From a virus: a DNA stretch of 29,748 nucleotides. The DNA is taken from IMG/VR virus record IMGVR_UViG_3300012964_000044, positions 1 through 29,748 of that record, one strand, 5' to 3'. The position numbers and the translations under genes are program-made. This document shows positions 12,141 through 20,166 of the stretch, in pieces. The notes under the pieces were generated by a model. It had not been told where the DNA came from and ran no database searches. It saw only the letters and a list, made by a program, of their open reading frames with translations. Every line of letters starts with the position of its first letter. Position 1 is the first letter of the stretch.

Positions 12141-14917
12141 TGTCGGATTACATAAAGTACGCATTGCAAGAACTCGAGGAAAGAGACAGCGCAGAAGCGT
12201 CACTAAGCGAGTTTATTAAGCAATCGTGGCATGTTCTACACCCAACATCCCCTTATATCCACAACTGGCATATTGACGCCATAGCCGAGCATTTAACAGC
12301 TATAACAAACGGGAAAATAACCCGCCTCCTTGTCAACGTGCCCCCGGGCAGCTTAAAATCTCTGTTGGTCAATGTGTTCTGGCCCGCGTGGGAATGGGGC
12401 GCAAAGAGAATGCCAGAAATGAGCTATCTATGTGCCGCTCATATGGAAAAGCTGGCAATACGCGACAATATGAAGATGCGCCGGTTAGTATCGAGTGAGT
12501 GGTATAAAAACCGCTATCCTCACATCATTTTAACAAGTGATAGAAACTCTAAGTCAAACTTTGAAAATACCGAGACTGGATTTAGAGAAGCTATGGCAAT
12601 CGGAAGTTTGACAGGGTCGAGAGCGCATAGAGTGACATGTCTGCCATATAATGCCAAAATATGGACGTCAGATGGTTTGATTTCTATAGGTGAAATAGTA
12701 GAAAAAAAACTTGACGTATTAATAGCTGGAACTGATTTAAAAACTATTACATGGCAGAAGATAGAAAATTATGAAAAAAATGAACCTAGAACCATCATCA
12801 GAATCGAATTTGATTGCGGATTCATTGAATGCACAGAAGATCATAGAATCTATACAGACTCAGGATGGAAAGAAGCAAAAGACATTACAGACAAAGATAA
12901 AATATATAGAAACAATCACATTAGAATGTTTGAATTGCAAAAAATCATTTCATCCGAGAAAGAAAGCAGAAACAACGCCGATATATGGAACAGAGAAACA
13001 GAGAATGTATTGGAAGAAGTTGTTATTAGAAAAATTGAAAAAATAAATAGGAAAGATGAGTTTTCATACAATATAAAAGTAAATCCTCACCATAATTATT
13101 TTTGCAATGGGATATTAGTTCATAACTGCGATGACCCGTTAAGTGCCGAGGATGTCACATCGGACACTAAACTAGATAACGCTGATTTCGTATTTAGCGA
13201 AGTCATCCCAACTCGCTTGGTTGACCCGATTAGGTCGGCAATTATCGTTATCATGCAACGATTACACGAGAGAGACACGAGCGGTATCATATTGTCTCGC
13301 AATCTCGGCTATGAGCATTTATGTTTGCCGATGGAATTTGAGCCTCTAAGACGATGCACAACATCCATCGGTTTTAGTGACCCGCGTACAGAAGATGGGG
13401 AGCTGTTATTTCCTCAGCGTTTCCCCAAAGAAGTCGTAGAGCGCGATAAAAAAATACTTGGAATTTATGCCTGTAATCCATATGAAGCTCCTGTTTTAAT
13501 GGGGGATTTATCATTAAAACCTATTGGTGAAATAAAAATAGGTGATGAAATTATAGGATTTGGGGAAAGAGAAAATAATATTAATAAAAATAAAAAATAC
13601 GGAAGACAACATTTAAAAAAAACATTAGTAGTAAATATTTTTAAATCAATTAGACCTGTAGTGAAGATCACATTTGAAAGCGGAGAAGTCATTCGATGCA
13701 CACCAGATCACAAATGGTATAGAAAACAAAGAAAAGATACTGAAAACAACAAAGGGGCTTACCGACCCGCAAAAATAGGATCAAAACTTGCTCGTGTATG
13801 TGATCCAAGTTTGATGGAATTATCAAAAGAAGATGAAAGAATAGCTGGCTGGATAGCTGGATTTTTTGACGGAGATGGAAGTGTATCATCTCATTCAAAA
13901 ACAAAAGGAGATAGAAATTCGTCATCTATTTGCTTTTATCAAGGAGCAGGAAGAAATTTACCTATTTGTACTTATTTAGAATCATCATTAAAAAGATTTG
14001 GATTTGAATATACTTATAGTGAAGACCTTAGAAAAGATTTAAAAAGTAATTTTGGATATGGTTATAGACAATACAGACTAAAAATAGATGGTTTGCCTAC
14101 ATTTCAAAAATTTTTACATATCGTAAGACCTAATAAATGGAAAGAAAGACTCATATCCGGCGCATTAGGAACGAAATTCATAAAAAAAAGAGAAAAAGTA
14201 ATTAGCATTGAGCCTGACGGAGAGGAAGAAGTTTTTGCGTTAGAGACAATAACAGGAAATTATGTAGTATGGGGATTAGCTTCCTCAAATTCAGCCGGGC
14301 AGTTTCAACAACGGCCGTCACCCCGTGGCGGTGGATTGATCAAAGAAGAATGGCTTTCACAGAGATTTAAGCTATTGCGTGACGGTGCCGGAAAAGTTGA
14401 TTTAAAACAATTTTCTGAGATATATCAGTCATGGGATACTGCATTTAAAGAAGGCGAGGAGAATGATTATTCAGTCTGCACAACGTGGGGATTGAAAGAC
14501 AATAAAATACACCTCATTCATCTAGCCCGTGTAAAAATGGATTTTCCCACACTGGAGAAGCGAGCTATTGAGCTTGCTGCACACTTCTGCCCTAATCAGA
14601 TTTTGATAGAAGATAAAGCAAGCGGTCAGTCACTTGTTCAGGCATTCAAACGTAAAACACGATTGCCGGTTAAGGCAGTCATACCACAGCGCGACAAGAT
14701 AGCGCGTGTTAACTCTGTCACTGGGTACTTTGAGGCAATGCGCGTTTGGCTACCGGAAAATGAACCGTGGTTAATTGATTACATTGACGAGATGACAACG
14801 TTTCCAGCAGGCGCCCACGATGACCAAGTGGACTCGACAACCCAATTTTTTATACAGATAGTTTTAAAGAGGGAGGCATCATTACAAGCGCTAGAGGTCA
14901 CAATGATGTCGCGTTAA
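12140..14917 (+). CDS. terL: Terminase large subunit precursor containing two inteins
   Basis: The 925-codon frame encodes the DNA-packaging motor plus two in-frame inteins (residues 167-329 and 445-717). After excision the exteins total 489 residues, the usual large-terminase length. The ATPase has a Walker A variant PPGSLKS (68-74); the Walker B region is HRVT-CDDPL, split by intein 1. The segment LGIYA-SAGQFQQRPSPRGGG is split by intein 2. The C-terminal RNase-H-like nuclease shows D766 (SWDTAF), E824 (LIEDKASG) and D894/D895 (HDDQVDS). Splicing is needed for a functional enzyme, as both inteins interrupt conserved motifs. Start overlaps the preceding stop. Confidence 0.92.
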   Translation: MSDYIKYALQELEERDSAEASLSEFIKQSWHVLHPTSPYIHNWHIDAIAEHLTAITNGKITRLLVNVPPGSLKSLLVNVFWPAWEWGAKRMPEMSYLCAAHMEKLAIRDNMKMRRLVSSEWYKNRYPHIILTSDRNSKSNFENTETGFREAMAIGSLTGSRAHRVTCLPYNAKIWTSDGLISIGEIVEKKLDVLIAGTDLKTITWQKIENYEKNEPRTIIRIEFDCGFIECTEDHRIYTDSGWKEAKDITDKDKIYRNNHIRMFELQKIISSEKESRNNADIWNRETENVLEEVVIRKIEKINRKDEFSYNIKVNPHHNYFCNGILVHNCDDPLSAEDVTSDTKLDNADFVFSEVIPTRLVDPIRSAIIVIMQRLHERDTSGIILSRNLGYEHLCLPMEFEPLRRCTTSIGFSDPRTEDGELLFPQRFPKEVVERDKKILGIYACNPYEAPVLMGDLSLKPIGEIKIGDEIIGFGERENNINKNKKYGRQHLKKTLVVNIFKSIRPVVKITFESGEVIRCTPDHKWYRKQRKDTENNKGAYRPAKIGSKLARVCDPSLMELSKEDERIAGWIAGFFDGDGSVSSHSKTKGDRNSSSICFYQGAGRNLPICTYLESSLKRFGFEYTYSEDLRKDLKSNFGYGYRQYRLKIDGLPTFQKFLHIVRPNKWKERLISGALGTKFIKKREKVISIEPDGEEEVFALETITGNYVVWGLASSNSAGQFQQRPSPRGGGLIKEEWLSQRFKLLRDGAGKVDLKQFSEIYQSWDTAFKEGEENDYSVCTTWGLKDNKIHLIHLARVKMDFPTLEKRAIELAAHFCPNQILIEDKASGQSLVQAFKRKTRLPVKAVIPQRDKIARVNSVTGYFEAMRVWLPENEPWLIDYIDEMTTFPAGAHDDQVDSTTQFFIQIVLKREASLQALEVTMMSR
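12638..13126 (+). mobile_element. Intein 1 in the large terminase (mini-intein)
   Basis: Residues 167-329 of the precursor (163 aa). It begins with Cys (CLPYNAKIWTSDG, block A), has block B with TEDH (FIECTEDHRIY), block F (FSYNIKVNPHHNYF) and ends CNGILVHN with the canonical His-Asn, followed by Cys as the +1 residue. All splicing residues are present, so it should be active. It lacks a LAGLIDADG or HNH motif in frame. Between blocks B and F is a ~45-residue stretch that in the +1 frame spells a zinc-finger-like sequence (see findings), suggesting loss of an insert. The DNA is more A-rich than the exteins. The insertion lies directly before the Walker B aspartates. Confidence 0.9.
13472..14290 (+). 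mobile_element. Intein 2 in the large terminase, with LAGLIDADG endonuclease
   Basis: Residues 445-717 of the precursor (273 aa). It starts with Cys (CNPYEAPVLMGD, block A), has TPDH in block B (VIRCTPDHKWY), an endonuclease insert with the LAGLIDADG-type helix AGWIAGFFDGDGS, and ends VVWGLASSN before Ser (+1). The last residue is Asn, but the penultimate residue is Ser instead of the usual His. One LAGLIDADG motif is clear; a second is not obvious. The DNA is very AT-rich compared with the exteins, as expected for a recent arrival. The site is the conserved A/S-AGQ-QQRP motif. An endonuclease suggests it can still home. Confidence 0.88.
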
Positions 14918-14986
14918 AATGCAAGTATTTTGTGTTTTTTTTGGTTATACTAAACAATATTAACTCACTCAAAAGGATTTCTTAAC

Positions 14987-15664
14987 ATGGCTAAATATCT
15001 CTCAGCACCTTGGGCGCCCTATCAAATTGGTTCAGCAGCATTCGCAAAAAAATGGATGTTGATTGATACGGTAAGCTCCTATGCTCAAGTAACAACAGCA
15101 GGTTACCTATCCGACCAACAAGCATTAGGTCACGTGTTCAGTGCTAACGATTTAATGTACATTCAATATTTAGGCGGTGCTGGCTGGTTTAACCTGTCTA
15201 TTGATGTTAACAACAATATTACATTATCAGGATCAGCTATCATTGCGTCAAACATGGCTAGCGTTGCGATCACAGCAGCTCAGTTTCTTGGTATGTACGC
15301 AGCTCCAGTGCAATTAATCGCGGCTCCCGGTGCAAATAGATTAATAGTGGTTAATAGTATGCAATTAGTGTTGACCTACGGCACAGCGGCATTCGCTGGC
15401 GGTGGTGTGGTTGCGGCTCAATATGACTCTACAGTACATGGCGCTGGCGTATTAGCGACAAACAGCGAAGCAGCAGCAGATTTTGCAGTCACCGCAAGTA
15501 CGACATTTAACTTTATCAGTGAAAGCGGTAACACAGTCGGCGCTCTCCCATTCTCCACAACCGTGAACAAAGGTCTCTATCTGTCTAATGCGACAGGCGC
15601 ATTCACAACAGGTGATAGCACCATCGTTGCTAAAGTTCGCTACGAAATCATTGCTACAGCGTAA
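14987..15664 (+). CDS. Hypothetical structural protein, 225 aa (possible head decoration protein)
   Basis: An Ala/Gly/Thr-rich beta protein without Cys, preceded by AAAGGA. It has strands such as WMLIDTVSSYAQVTTAG, DLMYIQYLGGAGWFNLSID, NRLIVVNSMQLVLTYG and TIVAKVRYEIIATA. The composition is typical of abundant virion proteins. A strong intrinsic terminator follows, so it is the last gene of the transcript that passes through the large terminase or is transcribed by itself. A head decoration or fibre-type role is a guess. Confidence 0.6.
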   Translation: MAKYLSAPWAPYQIGSAAFAKKWMLIDTVSSYAQVTTAGYLSDQQALGHVFSANDLMYIQYLGGAGWFNLSIDVNNNITLSGSAIIASNMASVAITAAQFLGMYAAPVQLIAAPGANRLIVVNSMQLVLTYGTAAFAGGGVVAAQYDSTVHGAGVLATNSEAAADFAVTASTTFNFISESGNTVGALPFSTTVNKGLYLSNATGAFTTGDSTIVAKVRYEIIATA

Positions 15665-15674
15665 CATGGACAAG

Positions 15675-15697
15675 AGCGGCTTTAACTAGCCGCTTTT
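15675..15697 (+). terminator. Intrinsic terminator
   Basis: AGCGGCT (15675-15681) pairs perfectly with AGCCGCT (15688-15694) around a 6-base loop. AA before and TTT after add further pairing and a short U-run. It separates the gene at 14987 from the head operon. Confidence 0.75.
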
Positions 15698-15718
15698 AAA
15701 TGCACAGGAGTACAAGAT

Positions 15719-15898
15719 ATGTATCAGCCAAAATTTCAACCGATTAAGCCAAATCCAGCAGGCGAAAACAACCGCGCACCTTCTCCAATGTCTAAAGGTA
15801 AATCCTATCGAAGCACTGGCGTATCTGGTGGCGCACAAACAAATCCACGTCAGATACCAACCACACAGGGCTTTACTGGTAAACGCATTAAAAAGTAA
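15719..15898 (+). CDS. Small basic, Pro/Gly-rich protein, 59 aa
   Basis: AGGAG precedes the ATG by eight bases. The protein is low-complexity and probably disordered (FQPIKPNPAGENNR, SPMSKGKSYRSTGVSGG), ending in a basic tail (TGKRIKK). It lies directly upstream of the portal gene, where small unstructured head-associated proteins occur. No family is recognised. Confidence 0.6.
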   Translation: MYQPKFQPIKPNPAGENNRAPSPMSKGKSYRSTGVSGGAQTNPRQIPTTQGFTGKRIKK

Positions 15899-15913
15899 TG
15901 GGATTATTATCTG

Positions 15914-17503
15914 ATGATGCACTCCTCTACACATTTTGTAGGTGCTGATTCAAGTGGCGGTTCGCATGGCAAGAATGATAAGTTCATATCTCGCTATGCT
16001 AACCGCTTTCAGCTTGAATTAGATAAAGATTGGTCTATAAGAGAAACAAAGCTGCATATATTGCAAATGTTTCTCGATGGTTCTATTTACGACAACCTAC
16101 AGCCGTTTTATCAAGAGTATCAAGGCGGTAGCGGTGCATATGTTAAACTGATTAATAGACGACCTTCTATTCTTTATGGTCTCTGCAAAATTGTCGTTGA
16201 TGAATCAATATCAATGCTTTTTGATGAACAGCATTTTCCACGTGTACGATGCAGCGATCAAGGGCACGATAACACAGCGGATTTTCTAGACTACATTACA
16301 AGAGAATGTAATTTAAAAAGTGTAATGATAAATGCTGCGAGAATCGGTTCTATCGGTAGCGTGGCTATTGTTGTGAAAGTGTTAAACGGCAAGTTTTACT
16401 TTGATGTTTTATCTACAAAGCACTTAAACCCTGTATTTAGTCAAGAATGCCCCGATGAATTGCTTTCGGTTGTTGATAAAAGAAAGTTAGACGGTGCGTC
16501 GTTAATGGAGCTGGGTTATGACATTCCAAAGGAAAATAAGAATAAGTATTATTTTCTGGAAAGAGAATGGGACGATCAGCAAGAAATTTACTACATGCCG
16601 TATCTCACTGACGACAAGAGTGCGCATGACGACAAAGACGTTGATAATGATAGGTCAACGGTTCACGGGCTTGGTTTCTGCCCTGTAGTCTGGATTCAAA
16701 ACCTACCTAAAGCTCACCATACAGACGGTCATTCTACGTTCGAGCATATCATTGATATCTCAATAGAGATTGACTATCACTTAAGCCAATTAGGTCGAGG
16801 GTTATATTATAACTCTGATCCGACACTGGTCGTAAAAAACCCGACAAGCATTGAAGGTCAGCAGTTTGTTAAGAATGTGAAAATACTTAATCTTGATGAA
16901 AAAGGGGACGCCTATTACGCAGAAATCACGGGTAAATCTACATCAGCCGTGATTGAGTACGTAAAAATATTGCGTGAGTATGCGCTTGAAGTATGCCGTG
17001 GTAATAGAACATCCCCCGATAAGATAAGCGCGGCTCAATCAGGTAAAGCAATGCGAATGCTAAACAATCCACTTGTGTCACTGGTTAGCGAGATGCGTTT
17101 AACATATGGCGATAAAGGGTTGATTAAGTTGTATTCAATGTGTATTGACATATACAACAGCGGATCGTTTGAGATAGAAACAGGAGACACTAAACCTGAC
17201 GAGCTAGATTGCAACGGCCATTTATTTTTGCAATGGCCAGAATGGTATCCGATTACAGGACAAGACAAGGCACAAGAAGCGCAAGCACTTAAAACTTATC
17301 TTGAAACTGGAATTTTAAGTCGTGAAACAGCAATGCAGTCTATCGCAGACGAGTACGACATTACTAATATTGATGATGAAAAATACAGTATTGACAATGA
17401 TAAAATGAAAGATCAAAATAAAACCAATGAGAAGGCGATGGTGGAACCAAAGCCAAAACCAAAGGTGGAACCGGCGGATAAACTCAAAAAAGGTGATAAA
17501 TGA
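15914..17503 (+). CDS. Portal protein
   Basis: A 529-residue protein located after the terminase and before scaffold and capsid genes. The core shows portal-like features: an early VKLINRRPSILYGLCKIVVDESISMLF segment, then DISIEIDYHLSQLGRG and ALEVCRGNRTSPDKISAAQSGKAM, and a long helix (LVSLVSEMRLTYGDKGLIKLY) matching the portal stem/clip region. The C-terminus is Lys/Pro/Glu-rich and probably disordered. It would form the dodecameric ring through which DNA enters. No clear ribosome-binding site is visible for the ATG at 15914. The stop overlaps the scaffold start. Confidence 0.8.
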   Translation: MMHSSTHFVGADSSGGSHGKNDKFISRYANRFQLELDKDWSIRETKLHILQMFLDGSIYDNLQPFYQEYQGGSGAYVKLINRRPSILYGLCKIVVDESISMLFDEQHFPRVRCSDQGHDNTADFLDYITRECNLKSVMINAARIGSIGSVAIVVKVLNGKFYFDVLSTKHLNPVFSQECPDELLSVVDKRKLDGASLMELGYDIPKENKNKYYFLEREWDDQQEIYYMPYLTDDKSAHDDKDVDNDRSTVHGLGFCPVVWIQNLPKAHHTDGHSTFEHIIDISIEIDYHLSQLGRGLYYNSDPTLVVKNPTSIEGQQFVKNVKILNLDEKGDAYYAEITGKSTSAVIEYVKILREYALEVCRGNRTSPDKISAAQSGKAMRMLNNPLVSLVSEMRLTYGDKGLIKLYSMCIDIYNSGSFEIETGDTKPDELDCNGHLFLQWPEWYPITGQDKAQEAQALKTYLETGILSRETAMQSIADEYDITNIDDEKYSIDNDKMKDQNKTNEKAMVEPKPKPKVEPADKLKKGDK

Positions 17504-18042
17504 TGGAAGAAGTATTACACGAACAAGTTAAAGAGGGCGCAAGCTCTTTAAGCGAAACAGAGCAGAAAGAAGTAGCTAGCCTATCGGATAATGATATTAA
17601 GTGGCGCTCTAAGTACAAGTCGAAGAATGCCGAGTTTGAAGATTTTAAAAATCTGACTCAGAAAGAAAAAGAAGATTTATTAAGCAAAGTAAACTTGGAA
17701 AATCAGAGACGGGCGACCATGGAAAATCAATTAATCGATGCAAAGATAGAAGCAATAGCTGTATCAGCAGGATTACGAGATATAGAACTCGTGAAACTGA
17801 TTGATAAAAAAGACATTAAGCTGGGTGAAAACGGTGAAATTGTTGGTATTAATGAGGCCGTTACTGCCTTTAAAACAAGAAAACCCGAATATTTCGCTCA
17901 AGAAAAACGAGTTTCAACATCAACAAACTCGGCAGTTAATACAGGATCAAATGTTAAACCCCAGTCTAAGAACGCATGGGATTTAACAAAAGAAGATTGG
18001 AAAATGAATAAATCTCGCTATATGAGCGGGAATTTTACTTAA
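17500..18042 (+). CDS. Capsid scaffolding protein
   Basis: A 180-residue, highly charged protein that overlaps the portal stop (ATGATG). Residues ~35-85 form a coiled coil (KSKNAEFEDFKNLTQKEKED, then LENQRRATMENQL). The C-terminal part holds a low-complexity Ser/Thr/Asn stretch and a short WDLTKEDWKMNKSRYM motif, typical of scaffold capsid-binding ends. Its place between portal and major capsid genes is the usual one. It probably guides procapsid assembly and is then removed; no protease gene is seen nearby. Confidence 0.75.
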   Translation: MMEEVLHEQVKEGASSLSETEQKEVASLSDNDIKWRSKYKSKNAEFEDFKNLTQKEKEDLLSKVNLENQRRATMENQLIDAKIEAIAVSAGLRDIELVKLIDKKDIKLGENGEIVGINEAVTAFKTRKPEYFAQEKRVSTSTNSAVNTGSNVKPQSKNAWDLTKEDWKMNKSRYMSGNFT

Positions 18043-18062
18043 GAACATTGGACAACGCCGCG

Positions 18063-18145
18063 CTATAGAGTGGAGCTTTATAGTGTGAGTGCCTTCTGGG
18101 GTGGATCCTCTAAAGGATAAGAAGTCGAAAAAAGTTTGCTTTTTT
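18063..18145 (+). promoter_or_regulatory. Three-hairpin leader before the major capsid gene
   Basis: The 129-base gap before the capsid gene contains CTATAGAG/CTTTATAG (18063-18070, 18076-18083; one G-U), ATCCT/AGGAT (18105-18109, 18114-18118) and AAAAAAG/CTTTTTT (18128-18134, 18139-18145). The last ends in a T-run and could act as an attenuator. GGAG (18161-18164) is the ribosome-binding site for the capsid gene. Confidence 0.45.
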
Positions 18146-18171
18146 TACTTATTATTTTTTGGAGATTCACT

Positions 18172-19554
18172 ATGAGCTTTATGTCATTCCCACCCCAATT
18201 AGTTAATGCGATACAAACCGGATTTTTAGAAAGAGCGTTTGTTGATCCACTATTAAACGTATTAAATTATCGTGTTATTGCTGACCGTGAAGTGTTCCCC
18301 GGTCGAATTGGCGACACGATTACAAAAACACGTTTAGGCTTGATGCTGCCAAACATCACAGCTCTTGATCCTTCAACCAACACCGGCCTCGATAACGGTA
18401 TTACAAATCCACAGCAATACTCAGACGAGCAATACGTTCTTGGTATTGGTCAGTACCCACAAGTTGCGCCTCCTATCAACTTGATTGATGACGAGACAAC
18501 CATTGCATCTTTTGCTATGGCGAACGCTGAAAGACTCGGTATTGCTCAAGCAACCGCAATCGATCGCTTAGCACGTAATGCGCTATTCGGTTCGTATATG
18601 GGCGGAAACTCTGCTATTACATCAGCAGCAAACAGCATAACACAGCGTGTCGATGACCTTCGCGGATTTCAATCAGTTGTGGTAAATGGCAATGTTGTTG
18701 CAGTTAGCAACAGCGCGCCTCTAGCGGTATTTGTAAATGGTGTTGCTAATACAGTCGTAGGCTATGCAGCAGATGCGGTTAACGTATCAACAGCAATCGG
18801 CACAGGCGGTATCTCTGGAACTGTAACCCTTGGTTCTAGCGTTAACTCAAGCGTGGGTTGGGCTATCATAAGCCAATTTGCACCGTTTATTGTACGTCCA
18901 AATGGTCGCGCTACATCGGCAGCTTTAACCAGCTCTGATTTATTAAATATGACCTCAATTTTCCAAGCGGTTAGTTTCTTGCGTAACAACGCAGTGCCAA
19001 AAATTGACGGCGCATATAACGTATACTTGAACTCAACCTCGATGCAAGAACTGTATCAAGACTCTGAATTCCAAATCTTAAACCGTGGTGTTTCGACACG
19101 CGATCCTAACTACGAAAACGCTTGGGTTATGGGCGAATTCTTAGATGTTCGCTTTGTAATGACCACAGAAACTTTCGTACAGGCTCCAGTAGCTAACGGT
19201 AGCTATTCAGTAACCCAAACCGTACAACGTCCTATTGTTGTCGGTAAAGGCGCATTAGTTGAGGGTGTATTCACCAAGGGCTTAGATGCAATTCGCAACA
19301 TGACTGCATCTTTAGGCGTTGGCAGAATGGAAACATTCCCACAAGTAGTAAACGTATTGAATGAAAAATTCATTTACGAAGGCTTTTATTACTACATGCG
19401 TCCACCTTTAGATCAATTGGCGCAAATTATCACACAGACATCTAACTATATCGGTGGTTTCACTGTTCCAACAGACGTAACCACAACTAGCTCGATCATT
19501 CCAACCGCTAGCAATGCTTACTACAAACGTGCTGTCATCATCGAGACCGCATAA
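18172..19554 (+). CDS. Major capsid protein (probable HK97 fold)
   Basis: A 460-residue protein; ATG at 18172 is chosen over an in-frame TTG at 18136 because GGAG precedes it. The N-terminus (VNAIQTGFLERAFVDPLL) and the order scaffold, then this gene, then connectors are typical of the major capsid. A spine-helix-like region (IASFAMANAERLGIAQATAIDRLARNALFG) is followed by a beta-rich insertion at ~165-250 (VVVNGNVVAVSNS, GISGTVTLGSSVNS) and the P- and A-domain-like segment IDGAYNVYLNSTSMQELYQD. The insertion probably projects from the capsomer surface. Codon choice is more balanced than in neighbours, fitting high expression. Confidence 0.85.
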   Translation: MSFMSFPPQLVNAIQTGFLERAFVDPLLNVLNYRVIADREVFPGRIGDTITKTRLGLMLPNITALDPSTNTGLDNGITNPQQYSDEQYVLGIGQYPQVAPPINLIDDETTIASFAMANAERLGIAQATAIDRLARNALFGSYMGGNSAITSAANSITQRVDDLRGFQSVVVNGNVVAVSNSAPLAVFVNGVANTVVGYAADAVNVSTAIGTGGISGTVTLGSSVNSSVGWAIISQFAPFIVRPNGRATSAALTSSDLLNMTSIFQAVSFLRNNAVPKIDGAYNVYLNSTSMQELYQDSEFQILNRGVSTRDPNYENAWVMGEFLDVRFVMTTETFVQAPVANGSYSVTQTVQRPIVVGKGALVEGVFTKGLDAIRNMTASLGVGRMETFPQVVNVLNEKFIYEGFYYYMRPPLDQLAQIITQTSNYIGGFTVPTDVTTTSSIIPTASNAYYKRAVIIETA

Positions 19555-19808
19555 TGAGTAAAAAATCTGGCAATAGAAATGAAAGCGCGGGCCAAAAACC
19601 CGCGCTAGCTCCTCGAGAAAGAATTGGTGTAATGATGAAATTATTTGTTGAGTCAAACAAATATAGCCCCTCACATCATTATTCATGCTTAAAGAGATGG
19701 GAGGCCGGTAAGGTCATTTATAATGCCGCTGATATTGACAGGCTTTTATCTCTCAATGCGCCAATAAAGGTATATGTAGAAGATGCTGACGGATGCGCAG
19801 AAAGATGA
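19554..19808 (+). CDS. Hypothetical protein after the capsid gene, 84 aa
   Basis: The ATG overlaps the capsid stop (TAATG). The protein begins with a basic, disordered stretch (KKSGNRNESAGQKP), then RIGVMMKLFVESNKYSPSHH and KVYVEDADG. It may be a head-tail or head-completion accessory. A strong GC-rich hairpin (19584-19606) lies within its first 20 codons. It overlaps the next gene by 26 bases. No family is recognised. Confidence 0.6.
   Translation: MSKKSGNRNESAGQKPALAPRERIGVMMKLFVESNKYSPSHHYSCLKRWEAGKVIYNAADIDRLLSLNAPIKVYVEDADGCAER
19584..19606 (+). other. GC-rich hairpin just after the capsid gene
   Basis: AGCGCGGG (19584-19591) pairs with CCCGCGCT (19599-19606) around CCAAAAA. It is a strong 8-bp stem in an AT-rich genome, 30 bases into the following gene, without a T-run. 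It could pause RNA polymerase or protect the 3' end of the capsid mRNA. Confidence 0.5.
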
Positions 19809-20166
19809 CATAAGGCGTCATTGCGGGTTTCCTGTTTATGGTGCTGGTGTTGGCTCGTCCCCTCCTTCATTCGGGTATCGATATAACTATTGGTATCTGA
19901 TTTTAGAGTATAGGATGAACAACCTGTCATCTAATCAGGAAACGTTATTAAACACGGTCTATATTCCAAATTGTAATGCAGCTCTTACGGCGATTCAGAC
20001 GGCATCAGCTAATCTTGATACCGATAAGGCCGCTGTATGGACTCACAACAAGAACGAAGTAAGAGATAGATTTAATCTGTATAAACTGCAATGTCAGCTC
20101 ATGATCCAGTTTTTAGGATTAGAAAGCCCCGGAAATACAATTAACGGTATTAGCATGGTGGTTTAA
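19783..20166 (+). CDS. Head-tail connector (adaptor) protein
   Basis: A 127-residue protein in the classic adaptor slot after the capsid gene. It is mostly helical: LTDAQKDDIRRHCGF at the start and CNAALTAIQTASANLDTDKA, RDRFNLYKLQCQLMIQFLGL later, as in adaptors that extend the portal ring. The motif TDAQKDDIRRHCGFPVYG resembles starts of such proteins in myophages. The next gene starts on its stop (TAATG). The role is inferred from position and architecture. Confidence 0.6.
   Translation: MLTDAQKDDIRRHCGFPVYGAGVGSSPPSFGYRYNYWYLILEYRMNNLSSNQETLLNTVYIPNCNAALTAIQTASANLDTDKAAVWTHNKNEVRDRFNLYKLQCQLMIQFLGLESPGNTINGISMVV

Noticed and set aside
12771-13046. 91-codon frame within intein 1 as a separate gene
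   Set aside because: No ribosome-binding site and completely inside the terminase frame. Kept only as a possible fossil of a zinc finger.
14918-14986. Promoter with TATACT (14946-14951) before the gene at 14987
   Set aside because: No acceptable -35 box at 16-18 bases. It could still be activated by a phage factor, but the sequence does not support it.
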